From an uncultured Clostridium sp. (GTDB taxonomy: Bacteria; Bacillota; Clostridia; UBA1212; UBA1255): a DNA stretch of 64,000 bases. The stretch spans positions 62,001-126,000 of the forward strand of contig UQSG01000001.1 of the NCBI GenBank assembly GCA_900543695.1, in the 5' to 3' direction. The notes beneath the pieces are model-generated. The model was given only the letters and a program-made list of their open reading frames with translations. It was not told the DNA's origin and ran no database searches. The position numbers and the translations under genes were made by a program. Below are positions 53,759 through 62,028 of this stretch, piece after piece; position 1 is the stretch's first letter; every line of letters starts with the position of its first letter.

Positions 53759-55504
53759 TTAGTAATTTGCCCTTTTCTGATAATGCGTATGAAGATCGTG
53801 GTGCGCCTGATGGCTGCCCGGCGCTCCATAATATTCCGCATAGAGCTTTTGAATAAACGGATTATCATGTGATTTCCGGATCGGAAGCTCGCGGTCCTCC
53901 TCATACGTTGCTTTTGCGCGTTCCGTTCGGAGGTCGATCCAGCTTCTGATTGAGGATGGCTGGATGATCTGTCCGCCGCCGTTTACGCATCCACCCGGGC
54001 ACGCCATGATTTCGATGAAATGATAATCTGCTTCTCCCGCCCGGATCTTATCCAGAAGCTTTCTGGCGTTTCCAAGACCGCTGGCAACGGCCAGCTTAAT
54101 GTCCATTCCCGCTACATTTACGGTTGCCTCTTTAATACCCTCCACGCCGCGCACCGCATGGTATTCTATTTTATCCGCCGGAGCCGATTCGCCAGTCAGC
54201 ACGTCTGCGACCGTACGCAGCGCCGCCTCCATAACGCCTCCTGTTGCGCCGAATATGACTCCTGCTCCGGAAGCGTTCCCGATAGGGCTGTCAAAATCCG
54301 TGTCTTCAAGACTTACAAAATCGATTCCTGCTTCGCGGATCATCTGCGCCAGCTCGCGCGTCGTAAGAACCGCATCCACATCGGGATATCCGGAGGCGCT
54401 CAGCTCCGGTCTGTCGGCTTCGAATTTTTTCGCCGTACAGGGCATTACGGATACCACATAAATCCTGGCAGGATCGATGTTTTCCTGCTTCGCGTAATAA
54501 GTTTTAAGTACCGCGCCGAACATCTCGTGCGGCGATTTGCAGGAAGAAAGATTTTCCAGGAAATCCGGATAATTATGCTCGCAGAATTTGATCCATCCGG
54601 GGCTGCACGATGTAATCATCGGGAGCTTGCCGCCGTTTTTGATTCTCTCCAAAAGCTCGGTGCCTTCTTCCATAATCGTGAGATCCGCGCTCGTATCCGT
54701 ATCGAATACTTTGTCCGCTCCGAGCCTGCGGATCGCGGTTACCATTTTGCCTGTAGGACGGGAACCGATCGGCATTCCAAAGGCCTCTCCGATCGAAACG
54801 CGCACTGCCGGCGCAGTCTGGAAAATTACGTATTTATCCGGATCGGCAATCGCGTTCCAGACCTCTTCTATTTCGCTCTTCTCCTGCAGCGCTCCCGTCG
54901 GGCAGACAGCAATGCACTGTCCGCAGTTTACGCAGGGCGTTTCCGCAAGCGGTTTGCCGAACGCGCAGCCGACCACTGTTTTAAAGCCGCGCTCCATCGT
55001 ATCGATGACGCCGACCGTCTGAACGTTCTTGCAGACGCTGACGCATCTCCGGCATAAAATACATTTATTCGGATTTCTTATAATGGAAGGAGACAGATCG
55101 TCGATCGGCAGCACTTCTTTTCCTCCAATGGCGTCAAAACGGATATCCGTAACGTTCAATTCCTTAGCAAGGCGCTGCAGCTCGCAGTTTTCGGAACGTA
55201 CGCAGGTCAGGCACTGTCTGTCATGATTCGAAAGAATCAATTCCAGCGTAATCTTTCTGGCCTTCCGTACCTTCTCAGAATTCGTGATCACTTCCAAGCC
55301 TTCCGATACGGGATATACGCAGGCCGCCTGCAGCGCCCTGGCACCTTTAATTTCCACAACGCACATACGGCACGCGCCGATTTCATTGATGCCTTTCAAA
55401 AAGCAGAGCGTCGGGATTTTTATATTTGCGTTTTTCGCCGCCTCAAGGATGGTAGTGCCCTCGGGGACCTGCATTGAAACGCCGTCTATCTTAATATTGA
55501 CCAT
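53759..55504 (-). CDS. hydA: NADH-linked [FeFe] hydrogenase, catalytic subunit HydA
   Basis: A 581-residue [FeFe] hydrogenase. N-terminal [2Fe-2S] domain (Cys near 34-60), a His/Cys [4Fe-4S] site (HDRQCLTCVRSENC), two ferredoxin clusters (CILCRRCVSVC and CVNCGQCIAVC), and the H-cluster domain with TSCSPGW, MPCTAKKFE and MACPGGCVNGGGQ, then a small-subunit-like C-terminus. With the NuoF- and NuoE-like partners it should form an HydABC/Hnd-type complex making H2 from NADH and reduced ferredoxin. The first motif has Ser in place of one of the two adjacent Cys; I recall this from similar NADH-linked enzymes. Last gene of its operon. Confidence 0.95.
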   Translation of the reverse strand: MVNIKIDGVSMQVPEGTTILEAAKNANIKIPTLCFLKGINEIGACRMCVVEIKGARALQAACVYPVSEGLEVITNSEKVRKARKITLELILSNHDRQCLTCVRSENCELQRLAKELNVTDIRFDAIGGKEVLPIDDLSPSIIRNPNKCILCRRCVSVCKNVQTVGVIDTMERGFKTVVGCAFGKPLAETPCVNCGQCIAVCPTGALQEKSEIEEVWNAIADPDKYVIFQTAPAVRVSIGEAFGMPIGSRPTGKMVTAIRRLGADKVFDTDTSADLTIMEEGTELLERIKNGGKLPMITSCSPGWIKFCEHNYPDFLENLSSCKSPHEMFGAVLKTYYAKQENIDPARIYVVSVMPCTAKKFEADRPELSASGYPDVDAVLTTRELAQMIREAGIDFVSLEDTDFDSPIGNASGAGVIFGATGGVMEAALRTVADVLTGESAPADKIEYHAVRGVEGIKEATVNVAGMDIKLAVASGLGNARKLLDKIRAGEADYHFIEIMACPGGCVNGGGQIIQPSSIRSWIDLRTERAKATYEEDRELPIRKSHDNPFIQKLYAEYYGAPGSHQAHHDLHTHYQKRANY

Positions 55505-55525
55505 ACCTTAAAAACCTCCGTTCCT

Positions 55526-57316
55526 TTATTCCTTCACGATTGCGCCGAATTTACACTTTTCCATACAGGCTCCGCACTTTACGCATTTTGTGCTGTCTAT
55601 GACGTACGGAGAACGGATTTCTCCCTGGATACAGCCTACCGGGCAATTCTTGGCACAAACGCTGCAGCCCTTGCATTTCGACGCGATGATCTTATATTGC
55701 AGAAGATCCTTGCAGACGCCTGCGGGACACTTCTTATCGACGACATGCGCCACATATTCATCCTTGAAATACCGAAGCGTACTGAGTACAGGGTTCGGCG
55801 CGGTCTGGCCGAGTCCGCAGAGCGCGGAAGCCTTGATCGCCGCAGCCAGCTCATAAAGATCATCGATATCCTTCAATTCGCCTTTTCCCTTGGTGATCTT
55901 ATCCAGAATATCGTACATTCTTTTCGTACCGATCCGGCACGGAGGACATTTTCCGCAGGATTCCTCGACGGTAAAGGCCAGGAAAAACTTCGCGATATCG
56001 ACCATGCAGGTATCCTCATCCATAACGATCAATCCGCCGGAGCCCATCATGGAGCCGATCTCAATCAGCGTATCGTATTCGATCGGTGTATCGATAAGAC
56101 TCGCCGGAATGCAGCCGCCGGAAGGACCTCCCGTCTGCGCCGCCTTGAATTTCTTTCCGTTCGGAATCCCGCCGCCGATATCATATATAATGTCCCGCAG
56201 CGGCGTGCCCATCGGGATTTCGACAAGGCCTGTGTTTTTGATTTTTCCTCCTACCGCAAAGACCTTTGTGCCCTTGCTCCGTTCGGAGCCGATTGAAGAA
56301 AACCACTCCGGCCCCTTCAAAATAATCTGCGGAATATTGGCGTACGTCTCCACGTTATTTAAAATGGTCGGCTGCTGGAACAGGCCTTTCACCGCCGGGA
56401 ACGGAGGACGCGGACGCGGTTCGCCGCGATGCCCCTCGATGCTCGTCATCAGCGCCGTTTCTTCGCCGCATACGAACGCGCCGGCGCCCAGACGGATCTC
56501 AATATCAAAAGAAAAATCGGTGCCGAAAATGTTTTTGCCCAGCAAGCCATACGCTTTGGCCTGTTCAATCGCAATCTGAAGGCGCGATACCGCGATCGGA
56601 TATTCCGCTCTGACGTAAATGTAACCCTGATCCGAACCAATCGCATATCCGGCGATGGCCATCGCCTCCAGCACGACGTGCGGATCGCCCTCAAGCACGC
56701 TTCGATCCATAAACGCGCCCGGATCACCCTCATCCGCATTGCAGCAGACGTATTTCTTGTCGGAAACGCTCTTGCGCGCAAAATCCCATTTTCTTCCCGT
56801 CGGGAAGCCGGCGCCGCCGCGTCCCCGAAGACCGGATTTCAGCACCGTGTCTATCACTTCCTCAGGAGTCATTTCCGTAACGACTTTTCCAAGCGCTGCA
56901 TATCCGTCGTACGCTATGTATTCGTCAATATTTTCCGGATTAATTCTGCCGCAGTTCCGCAGAGCTACGCGCATCTGTTTTTTGAAGAATTCGCTTTCCT
57001 GGACATCCGTTTCCTCCACCGTCTTCTCTGTAGGCTCCAGCAGGCGTTTTACAATTCTTCCCTTCACCAGATGCTCCGTTACGATTTCCTGGACGTCCGC
57101 CTTCGTAACGCGGCAATACATCGCGCCCTCCGGATAAACGACGACAATCGGACCCTCTGCGCACAAGCCAAAGCAGCCGGTTTTGACGACCTTTACTTCA
57201 TTTTCAATTCCGGCATCTTTCAGGCGCTGTTCAAATTCGTCGAACAAGACCGCCGATCCGGATGATGTGCAGCCCGTTCCCGCGCACACCAGTACGTGTG
57301 ATCTGTAAAATTGCAT
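55526..57316 (-). CDS. hydB: NuoF-like diaphorase subunit of the hydrogenase complex (HydB)
   Basis: A 596-residue flavoprotein. An N-terminal thioredoxin-like [2Fe-2S] domain (CAGTGCTSSG; CFGLC) precedes the complex I 51-kDa core: GRGGAGFPTGRKW (FMN/NADH), NADEGDPGAFMDR, GAGAFVCGEETALM, and the [4Fe-4S] site ESCGKCPPCRIGTK. The C-terminus adds two ferredoxin clusters (CKGCSVCAKNC, CVKCGACMEKC). It oxidises NADH with FMN, where flavin-based bifurcation is thought to occur in this enzyme class. It lies 21 nt upstream of hydA. Confidence 0.95.
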   Translation of the reverse strand: MQFYRSHVLVCAGTGCTSSGSAVLFDEFEQRLKDAGIENEVKVVKTGCFGLCAEGPIVVVYPEGAMYCRVTKADVQEIVTEHLVKGRIVKRLLEPTEKTVEETDVQESEFFKKQMRVALRNCGRINPENIDEYIAYDGYAALGKVVTEMTPEEVIDTVLKSGLRGRGGAGFPTGRKWDFARKSVSDKKYVCCNADEGDPGAFMDRSVLEGDPHVVLEAMAIAGYAIGSDQGYIYVRAEYPIAVSRLQIAIEQAKAYGLLGKNIFGTDFSFDIEIRLGAGAFVCGEETALMTSIEGHRGEPRPRPPFPAVKGLFQQPTILNNVETYANIPQIILKGPEWFSSIGSERSKGTKVFAVGGKIKNTGLVEIPMGTPLRDIIYDIGGGIPNGKKFKAAQTGGPSGGCIPASLIDTPIEYDTLIEIGSMMGSGGLIVMDEDTCMVDIAKFFLAFTVEESCGKCPPCRIGTKRMYDILDKITKGKGELKDIDDLYELAAAIKASALCGLGQTAPNPVLSTLRYFKDEYVAHVVDKKCPAGVCKDLLQYKIIASKCKGCSVCAKNCPVGCIQGEIRSPYVIDSTKCVKCGACMEKCKFGAIVKE

Positions 57317-57337
57317 ATATGATGTCCTCCTTTGCCG

Positions 57338-57706
57338 TCAATCTTCCACGGCGCCTATGGTATACTCACTGACTACTTTTCCGTTTACGATATGATCCGT
57401 AACGACGCGGACGGCCTTCTCCGGCGTCATCTTCACATACGTTACTTTCGTTCCGTCTTTGTCAATCACTTCTACAATTGGCTCCAGCCTGCACATTCCG
57501 ATGCAGCCCGTCATTGCAACCGTGGCGTTTGTGATGTTTCTTTTGCGGATCTCGTCCACGAACGCATTCATAACCGGTCTGGCTCCGGCGGCGATTCCGC
57601 AGGTCGCCATTCCCACGATGATTCTCGTGCCCTCCGCGCCGTTTCGCATGGAGATTTCATTTTGCGTTTTTTCTTTAATAGCTTTCAGTTCAGCTAACGA
57701 TTTCAT
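57338..57706 (-). CDS. Thioredoxin-like [2Fe-2S] ferredoxin domain protein
   Basis: A 122-residue protein of the NuoE-C-terminal fold: GMATCGIAAGARPV and MTGCIGMCRLEPIVEV carry three Cys. Such proteins regularly lie between NuoE- and NuoF-like genes in clostridial hydrogenase operons and may be an extra electron carrier. With only three conserved Cys in the visible sequence, cluster binding would need another ligand or a partner. It overlaps the HATPase gene by 17 nt and precedes hydB by 21 nt. Confidence 0.85.
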   Translation of the reverse strand: MKSLAELKAIKEKTQNEISMRNGAEGTRIIVGMATCGIAAGARPVMNAFVDEIRKRNITNATVAMTGCIGMCRLEPIVEVIDKDGTKVTYVKMTPEKAVRVVTDHIVNGKVVSEYTIGAVED

Positions 57707-58259
57707 TCAGAACACCTCCGAAAATAATTTGTACATTCTCATTGATATAATCGCAGATCCACTGCAGAATTTCATATTCCGTGATGGGAACGCCGTCCAG
57801 TTCCTTTTCGACCTCCGCCGTATCGAAAAGAAAGCTTCCCTTGGAAGACCGCAGCGTCAGTACGAATCTCGTCTGAGGAGCGCCGGAGATTAAAAACCGC
57901 ACCGTCTCTCCCAGATCGCCGAGCGGCAGTCTGTCGATATTGGAAATTTCAAAGTCCCCCGACAGCGCCGTACCGACATTTACCTGAGATTGAATCTCCA
58001 GACGGCCTCCGCCCTGCTCACAGGCGAGCTTGAAAAAAGGAATTCCCATTCCAACATTGCGCGTCTTTCGGCTGGTAGTGAAAGGATCCGTCACAGACGC
58101 AAGGAACGCTTCGCTCATTCCGCAGCCGTTGTCCTCGATGCGCACGCTCAGCCTCTCGTTCTCTGCGTCGCTTGCCACATCGATCCGGATCTCGCTCGCT
58201 CCGGCGGAAATGGAGTTCTGTGTCAGATCCAGAATATGCAGGGAAATATCGCGCAGCAT
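57690..58259 (-). CDS. HATPase-domain protein in the hydrogenase operon
   Basis: A 189-residue protein with a histidine-kinase-type ATPase fold: N box DLTQNSISAGASEIRI, G1 box VRIEDNGCGMSEAFL, and a G2-like GMGIPFFKLACEQGGG. No dimerisation His or receiver domain is present, so it is not a classical kinase; it resembles the RsbW/SpoIIAB-like serine kinases in shape. The role in hydrogenase operons is not established. It starts 6 nt after the NuoE-like gene and overlaps the next by 17 nt. Confidence 0.82.
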   Translation of the reverse strand: MLRDISLHILDLTQNSISAGASEIRIDVASDAENERLSVRIEDNGCGMSEAFLASVTDPFTTSRKTRNVGMGIPFFKLACEQGGGRLEIQSQVNVGTALSGDFEISNIDRLPLGDLGETVRFLISGAPQTRFVLTLRSSKGSFLFDTAEVEKELDGVPITEYEILQWICDYINENVQIIFGGVLNEIVS

Positions 58260-58265
58260 GAGACG

Positions 58266-58745
58266 TTAATATTTGGCCAGAATTCCCGGAATATCATCCG
58301 GAACAAGCCTTCCATATACATCGTTGTTAATTGTAAGCACCGGAGCAAGACCGCAGGCGCCGATGCAGCGGCAGGCGTCCAGGGAAAATTTCCCGTCCTC
58401 AGTGCAGTCTCCGACCTGGATATCCAGCGATTCTTTCAGTTTATCTAAAACGAGATCCGCTCCTTTTACATAACACGCGGTGCCCAGACATACGGAAATT
58501 TTATATTCTCCCTTTGGCTTCAATGAAAATTGAGCATAAAACGTCACCACGCCGTATACTTCCGCCAGCGGAATATTCATGCCTTCTGCGATGATCTTCT
58601 GAACTTCGATCGGCAGATAACCATAAATCAGCTGCGCCTCATGAAGCACATGGATCAGGGAGCCCTGCTTGTCTTTGTTCTCCGCAATGATCTCCTGTAA
58701 CTTGACGAGCTTCTCGTCACAGCTGCCGTCACAAGTGTTTCCCAT
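58266..58745 (-). CDS. hydC: NuoE-like [2Fe-2S] subunit of the hydrogenase complex (HydC)
   Basis: A 159-residue subunit of the complex I 24-kDa family. A helical N-terminus (LIHVLHEAQLIYGYLP) precedes the thioredoxin-like fold with the four cluster ligands in VCLGTACYVKG and DACRCIGACGLAPVL. It takes electrons from the NuoF-like flavoprotein. First gene of the operon, with GGAGG upstream of the ATG and a strong promoter. Confidence 0.95.
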   Translation of the reverse strand: MGNTCDGSCDEKLVKLQEIIAENKDKQGSLIHVLHEAQLIYGYLPIEVQKIIAEGMNIPLAEVYGVVTFYAQFSLKPKGEYKISVCLGTACYVKGADLVLDKLKESLDIQVGDCTEDGKFSLDACRCIGACGLAPVLTINNDVYGRLVPDDIPGILAKY

Positions 58746-58803
58746 ATAGTTGAACCTCCATCTTCAGCAAATATTTGTAAAATTTATACTTACCAACCTT
58801 ATG

Positions 58804-58832
58804 ATTATATCGCAGCTTTTTGTAAATATCAA
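58804..58832 (-). promoter_or_regulatory. Promoter of the hydrogenase operon
   Basis: Minus strand TTGATA, 17 nt, consensus TATAAT, about 60 nt before hydC. The stretch TTTGTAAATATCAACAG (58820-58836), overlapping the -35, is only weakly like a Rex site. Confidence 0.7.
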
Positions 58833-58851
58833 CAGATAAATTCGGCCTCGC

Positions 58852-59592
58852 TCACAAAATCCTCCCCTGCCGTAAGGCGTCTATAATTCCAGCGGCGCTC
58901 GGCTCTTCTACCTCGAGCACTGCTCCGCCTTCCTCTTGTATTTTATCAATATAATGAGCGTCTGACGATGGCAAAAGCTTGTAATTTTCCAGTTCCGGGA
59001 AATTTTTCAATAAAATTTCTCTGTCGCAGCCGCAGGAAATTTCTACGAATCCATGCGGGTACCCGTACGGAAGCGCGCCCAGGCTTGTAAGCACGCTGTA
59101 AGAATCTCTGTCCACATGCGCGGGATAGGCGATCCCTCCCAGAGACGCCGCAAGTCCAAAGGAATCGTCGATTGTGATGCCGGTTGAGGCCAGAAGCATC
59201 CGGTCAAGCTCCCCGCAAACTTCATCCGCTGTATTAAACAGAAGCTGCCTTCCGAATATATCAGTGCGGTTCAGCGGCACGGCGCCGCCGTACGACGAAA
59301 GAAGGATTTCCTGAAAACGAGAAAGACCGTCCTGATCGGGAAAGAGACAGACAACGTGGATTTGCTCCGCAGTTTCCAATTCAAGCCCCGGAACGACCGT
59401 AATTCCATAGTTTTTCCCCAATATGGCCGCCGCTTCCGAATTCATGGAAGCGTTATGATCTGTAACGGCAATTGCCGAAAGTCCGTTCAGTGCCGCCATC
59501 CCGACGATATTCCCCGGCGTCATCAGATCGTCTCCGCAAGGAGATAGTGCAGAATGGATATGAAGATCAACTGAAATTTTTCGAAAGCTCAT
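58852..59592 (-). CDS. PHP-domain metal-dependent phosphoesterase
   Basis: A 246-residue PHP domain: DLHIHSALSPCGD, VTDHNASMN, GLELETAEQIHVV, YPAHVDRDS and SSDAHYID supply the expected His and Asp metal ligands. PHP enzymes hydrolyse phosphoesters such as nucleoside 3',5'-bisphosphates or histidinol phosphate; the substrate here is unknown. It overlaps the preceding DRTGG gene by 26 nt and ends the valS-linked group, 20 nt before the hydrogenase promoter region. Confidence 0.9.
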   Translation of the reverse strand: MSFRKISVDLHIHSALSPCGDDLMTPGNIVGMAALNGLSAIAVTDHNASMNSEAAAILGKNYGITVVPGLELETAEQIHVVCLFPDQDGLSRFQEILLSSYGGAVPLNRTDIFGRQLLFNTADEVCGELDRMLLASTGITIDDSFGLAASLGGIAYPAHVDRDSYSVLTSLGALPYGYPHGFVEISCGCDREILLKNFPELENYKLLPSSDAHYIDKIQEEGGAVLEVEEPSAAGIIDALRQGRIL

Positions 59593-59902
59593 ACGCTTTT
59601 ATGATCAGCTCCGCGGCCTGCAGCGGCGTGGAAAGCAGCGTAACTTCGCGCTCGCGCGCTTTCTCCGTCAGGGAATCCGGAATTTCGATGTCTTCCGGTA
59701 TGACGATGCAGGCCACGTCTACAAGCGAAGCAACGGCCAAAATATTAATATTATTCATGACCGTTACCCATAAATCGCCCTCTTTTGCATGCGAGATAAC
59801 CCAGCTCAGCAGATCGCACGCATAAAAACCGGAAATGGTCCGCTCCGGATCGCCCGTTATCAGCTTTAAGCTGCACGGCTCCAGAATGTCACTGATTTTC
59901 AT
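59567..59902 (-). CDS. DRTGG-domain protein (second copy)
   Basis: A 111-residue stand-alone DRTGG-type domain. It has the fold's start MKISDILEPCSLKLITGDPE, then FYACDLLSWVISHAKEGDLWVTV and VACIVIPEDIEIP. DRTGG domains are regulatory units between or beside CBS domains and kinases, and may bind nucleotides. GGAGGA directly precedes the ATG at 59902, and the gene overlaps the hydrogenase-like gene by 14 nt. A second DRTGG gene lies at 61672-62028 with only distant similarity. Confidence 0.85.
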   Translation of the reverse strand: MKISDILEPCSLKLITGDPERTISGFYACDLLSWVISHAKEGDLWVTVMNNINILAVASLVDVACIVIPEDIEIPDSLTEKAREREVTLLSTPLQAAELIIKAYELSKNFS

Positions 59903-61217
59903 TTTCCTCCTCCGTTCCATCCGTAAAACCATTGTCGAACATCATCATTTCATTCGCAAGCCGTTTAATTTTCCTGCGCAGGATAAAAATACAGTCCGTC
60001 ATGCGTGCCTTTCCGCGAACGACGTCTTCGGCAAGCGCCCTGCAGCTCGGAGAGCCACAGGCTCCGCAGTCCAGCGCAGGCAGCTTTTCATAAATCTCGT
60101 TCATTTTCCGCAGCTTTTCCATCGCCTTCGTCATATCGGGATCGAGCGTGCTGACGTCATAATGAATCAGCGGCTTTTCCCAGGCGGTATCCCGCAGCTC
60201 CTCCGGCTCGATTTCATGGTAAAATGCAGGCGTATCCTCCATCTGCTGACGGTTTCTGTTTTTCGCAACGTAAAGATTTTCCACCGTAAGCGGTCCGCCC
60301 GTACAGCCGCCGATGCAGGCGGAGGTTTCAATAAAATCGATATCCTTGATTCTGTCATCCTCGAGATCTTCAAGTATTTTTACAACGTTCTGGATTCCGT
60401 CTACATAAAGGACCTTTTTCGTGTCGATCGCCAGCGCCTCGCCGCCGGTGGACGCCCAGCGGACGCCATACTTTCCGGCCTGAAGCAAAATTTCATCCAC
60501 ATTCTCCTCCCGCATTTTCGCCAGCTGCTTTAAAAGCTTGAAATATACCATTTTAATCGGAATTACGCCGTCCACGTTCGAACGCTCCACCTCAAGCGGC
60601 GCTTTCACGCTCGTCATTTTCGCCGCGCACGGCGACAGGAAAAAGATGCCGACCTCCTCCGGAGGGACATCATATAAGGTGCAGAATTCCCGTCTGGCGT
60701 TCTGCGCAGCGATTTCCATCGGCGATTTAATCGGAAGCAGATTAGGGATCAGATTGGGAAAACGGAGCTGGATCAGGCGGACCACCGCAGGACATGCGGA
60801 CGAAATCAGAGGGAGCTCGCCGCGGTAGGCGCGCAGATAGGCGTTGCTTTGATGCGTAACGATTTCTGCGCCGCGCGCAACCTCATAAATATAATCAAAG
60901 CCCAAAGCCTTCAGCGCCGCGATAATATGTTTTCTGGTATAAAGATTTGCGTCGAACTGCATGTAGAGCGAGGGGGCCGGCAGCGCAACCGTGTATTTGA
61001 ATTCGGCCAGGAGATCCCAGGAATCTGTGTGCGCGACTTTTGCCTTATACGGACAGGTCCGGATGCATTCGCCGCAGTCAATACATTTGTCGTTTAATAT
61101 TTTTGCTTTCCCGTTTTGAACGCGGATTGCCTCCATTGGACATTTTTTGATGCAGTTTGTACAGCCCTTGCAAAGCTTTTCGTCCAGCAGGACGGAATGA
61201 CTGTATGGTTCGGACAC
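59889..61217 (-). CDS. [FeFe]-hydrogenase-like protein with altered H-cluster motifs
   Basis: A 442-residue protein: two N-terminal ferredoxin clusters (CKGCTNCIKKC, CIDCGECIRTC), an H-cluster-type domain (about 70-335) and a C-terminal four-Cys cluster (LDCGACGSPSCRALAED). The three H-cluster motifs read SSACPAV, LSPCAAKMT and SACIGGCTGGP. The four ligand Cys are kept, but the proton-relay Cys is Ala, and the Trp, the Met and the Glu of the canonical motifs are gone. It fits the divergent, probably sensory hydrogenase groups. GTG start at 61217 with GAGGGG 7 nt before. It sits between HATPase and DRTGG genes. Confidence 0.9.
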   Translation of the reverse strand: MSEPYSHSVLLDEKLCKGCTNCIKKCPMEAIRVQNGKAKILNDKCIDCGECIRTCPYKAKVAHTDSWDLLAEFKYTVALPAPSLYMQFDANLYTRKHIIAALKALGFDYIYEVARGAEIVTHQSNAYLRAYRGELPLISSACPAVVRLIQLRFPNLIPNLLPIKSPMEIAAQNARREFCTLYDVPPEEVGIFFLSPCAAKMTSVKAPLEVERSNVDGVIPIKMVYFKLLKQLAKMREENVDEILLQAGKYGVRWASTGGEALAIDTKKVLYVDGIQNVVKILEDLEDDRIKDIDFIETSACIGGCTGGPLTVENLYVAKNRNRQQMEDTPAFYHEIEPEELRDTAWEKPLIHYDVSTLDPDMTKAMEKLRKMNEIYEKLPALDCGACGSPSCRALAEDVVRGKARMTDCIFILRRKIKRLANEMMMFDNGFTDGTEEENENQ

Positions 61218-61246
61218 TTTGAAGCCCCCCTCTTGGTTTCGATCGA

Positions 61247-61675
61247 TCAGACGATGTTGACGATCAGCGTCACGACGGTACCCGCTCCGACGGTGCTTTC
61301 AATCTGCATATCGTCCGTATAACGCTGCATGTTTGGAAGTCCCATTCCGGCGCCGAAGCCCAGCTCCCGAACGGTTTCCGGCGCAGTAGACCATCCGGCC
61401 GTCATAGCCTGCGCAATGTCAGGGATTCCCGGGCCGTGATCCGATATTTTAACGGTGATCTTCTCCGGTGTAATTTCAATATCCGCCTCGCCGCCGCCCG
61501 CGTGAATAATAGCATTAATTTCCGCCTCGTACATGGCGATGGCAACGCGCTTAACAATAGCAGGATTTACGCCGATTTTATTCAGCGTCCGCTTTACGCC
61601 GCTCGATGCTTCCCCTGCCGCGGAAAAGTCCGCCGCATCAATGTCATAATGTAACGTTAACGACTGATTGCTCAA
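61247..61675 (-). CDS. HATPase-domain protein (anti-sigma/RsbW-like)
   Basis: A 142-residue ATPase of the RsbW/SpoIIAB-like type: N box MYEAEINAIIHAGGG, G1 box ISDHGPGIPDIAQAM, and GFGAGMGLPNMQRYTD. It lacks sensor and transfer domains, so it would act by phosphorylating or binding a partner. The start is a TTG at 61675 that overlaps the stop of the DRTGG gene (TTGA), so translation is coupled. Earlier in-frame ATGs lie in the DRTGG gene and would add unrelated sequence. It is distinct from the HATPase at 57690. Confidence 0.85.
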   Translation of the reverse strand: MSNQSLTLHYDIDAADFSAAGEASSGVKRTLNKIGVNPAIVKRVAIAMYEAEINAIIHAGGGEADIEITPEKITVKISDHGPGIPDIAQAMTAGWSTAPETVRELGFGAGMGLPNMQRYTDDMQIESTVGAGTVVTLIVNIV

Positions 61676-62028
61676 TCCCAGACACCCTTTCCGACGATTC
61701 CGGCGCTGTACAGCTTGCCGCAGGTAATAAACAGGGGGTGTTTGGTCGTAAGGATCGTAATCCCCATTTCTTTTGCAAGAGAGATGATCGTTTCCCCGGG
61801 CACCTTGCCGCGGACGAAGCAGATTACTTTGATGTCCATCATTTCGCACGTTCTGACGACCTGTGGATTCACGAGGCCGGTACACAGAATGACGCTTTCT
61901 TTCACAAACGCCATTACATCGCTCATCAGATCCGCCCCGCAGCCCGAATAAATCTCAAGCTCCATATTTTCCTCGCCCGTGAGAACCTGTGCGTCTAAAA
62001 TATCAATAATTTCTCTCACTTTCAGCAT
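61672..62028 (-). CDS. DRTGG-domain protein (first copy)
   Basis: A 118-residue DRTGG-type domain: MLKVREIIDILDAQVLTGEE, then GCGADLMSDVMAF and LCTGLVNPQVVRTCEMMDIKVICFVRG, then GITILTTKHPLF. Its ATG shares a base with the valS stop (TGATG), so it is coupled to valS. It precedes the RsbW-like HATPase with a TTGA overlap. Stand-alone DRTGG genes beside such ATPases and hydrogenase-like genes recur in Clostridia by my recollection; the function is not known. Confidence 0.88.
   Translation of the reverse strand: MLKVREIIDILDAQVLTGEENMELEIYSGCGADLMSDVMAFVKESVILCTGLVNPQVVRTCEMMDIKVICFVRGKVPGETIISLAKEMGITILTTKHPLFITCGKLYSAGIVGKGVWD

Noticed and set aside
54020..55057. Plus-strand frame (345 codons) opposite hydA
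   Set aside because: Antisense of the ferredoxin and H-cluster domains; no support.
58820..58836. Possible Rex (NADH-sensing) operator in the hydrogenase promoter
   Set aside because: TTTGTAAATATCAACAG matches the Rex consensus TTGTTAA-N4-TTAACAA only in part and with a wrong spacing; too weak to annotate.
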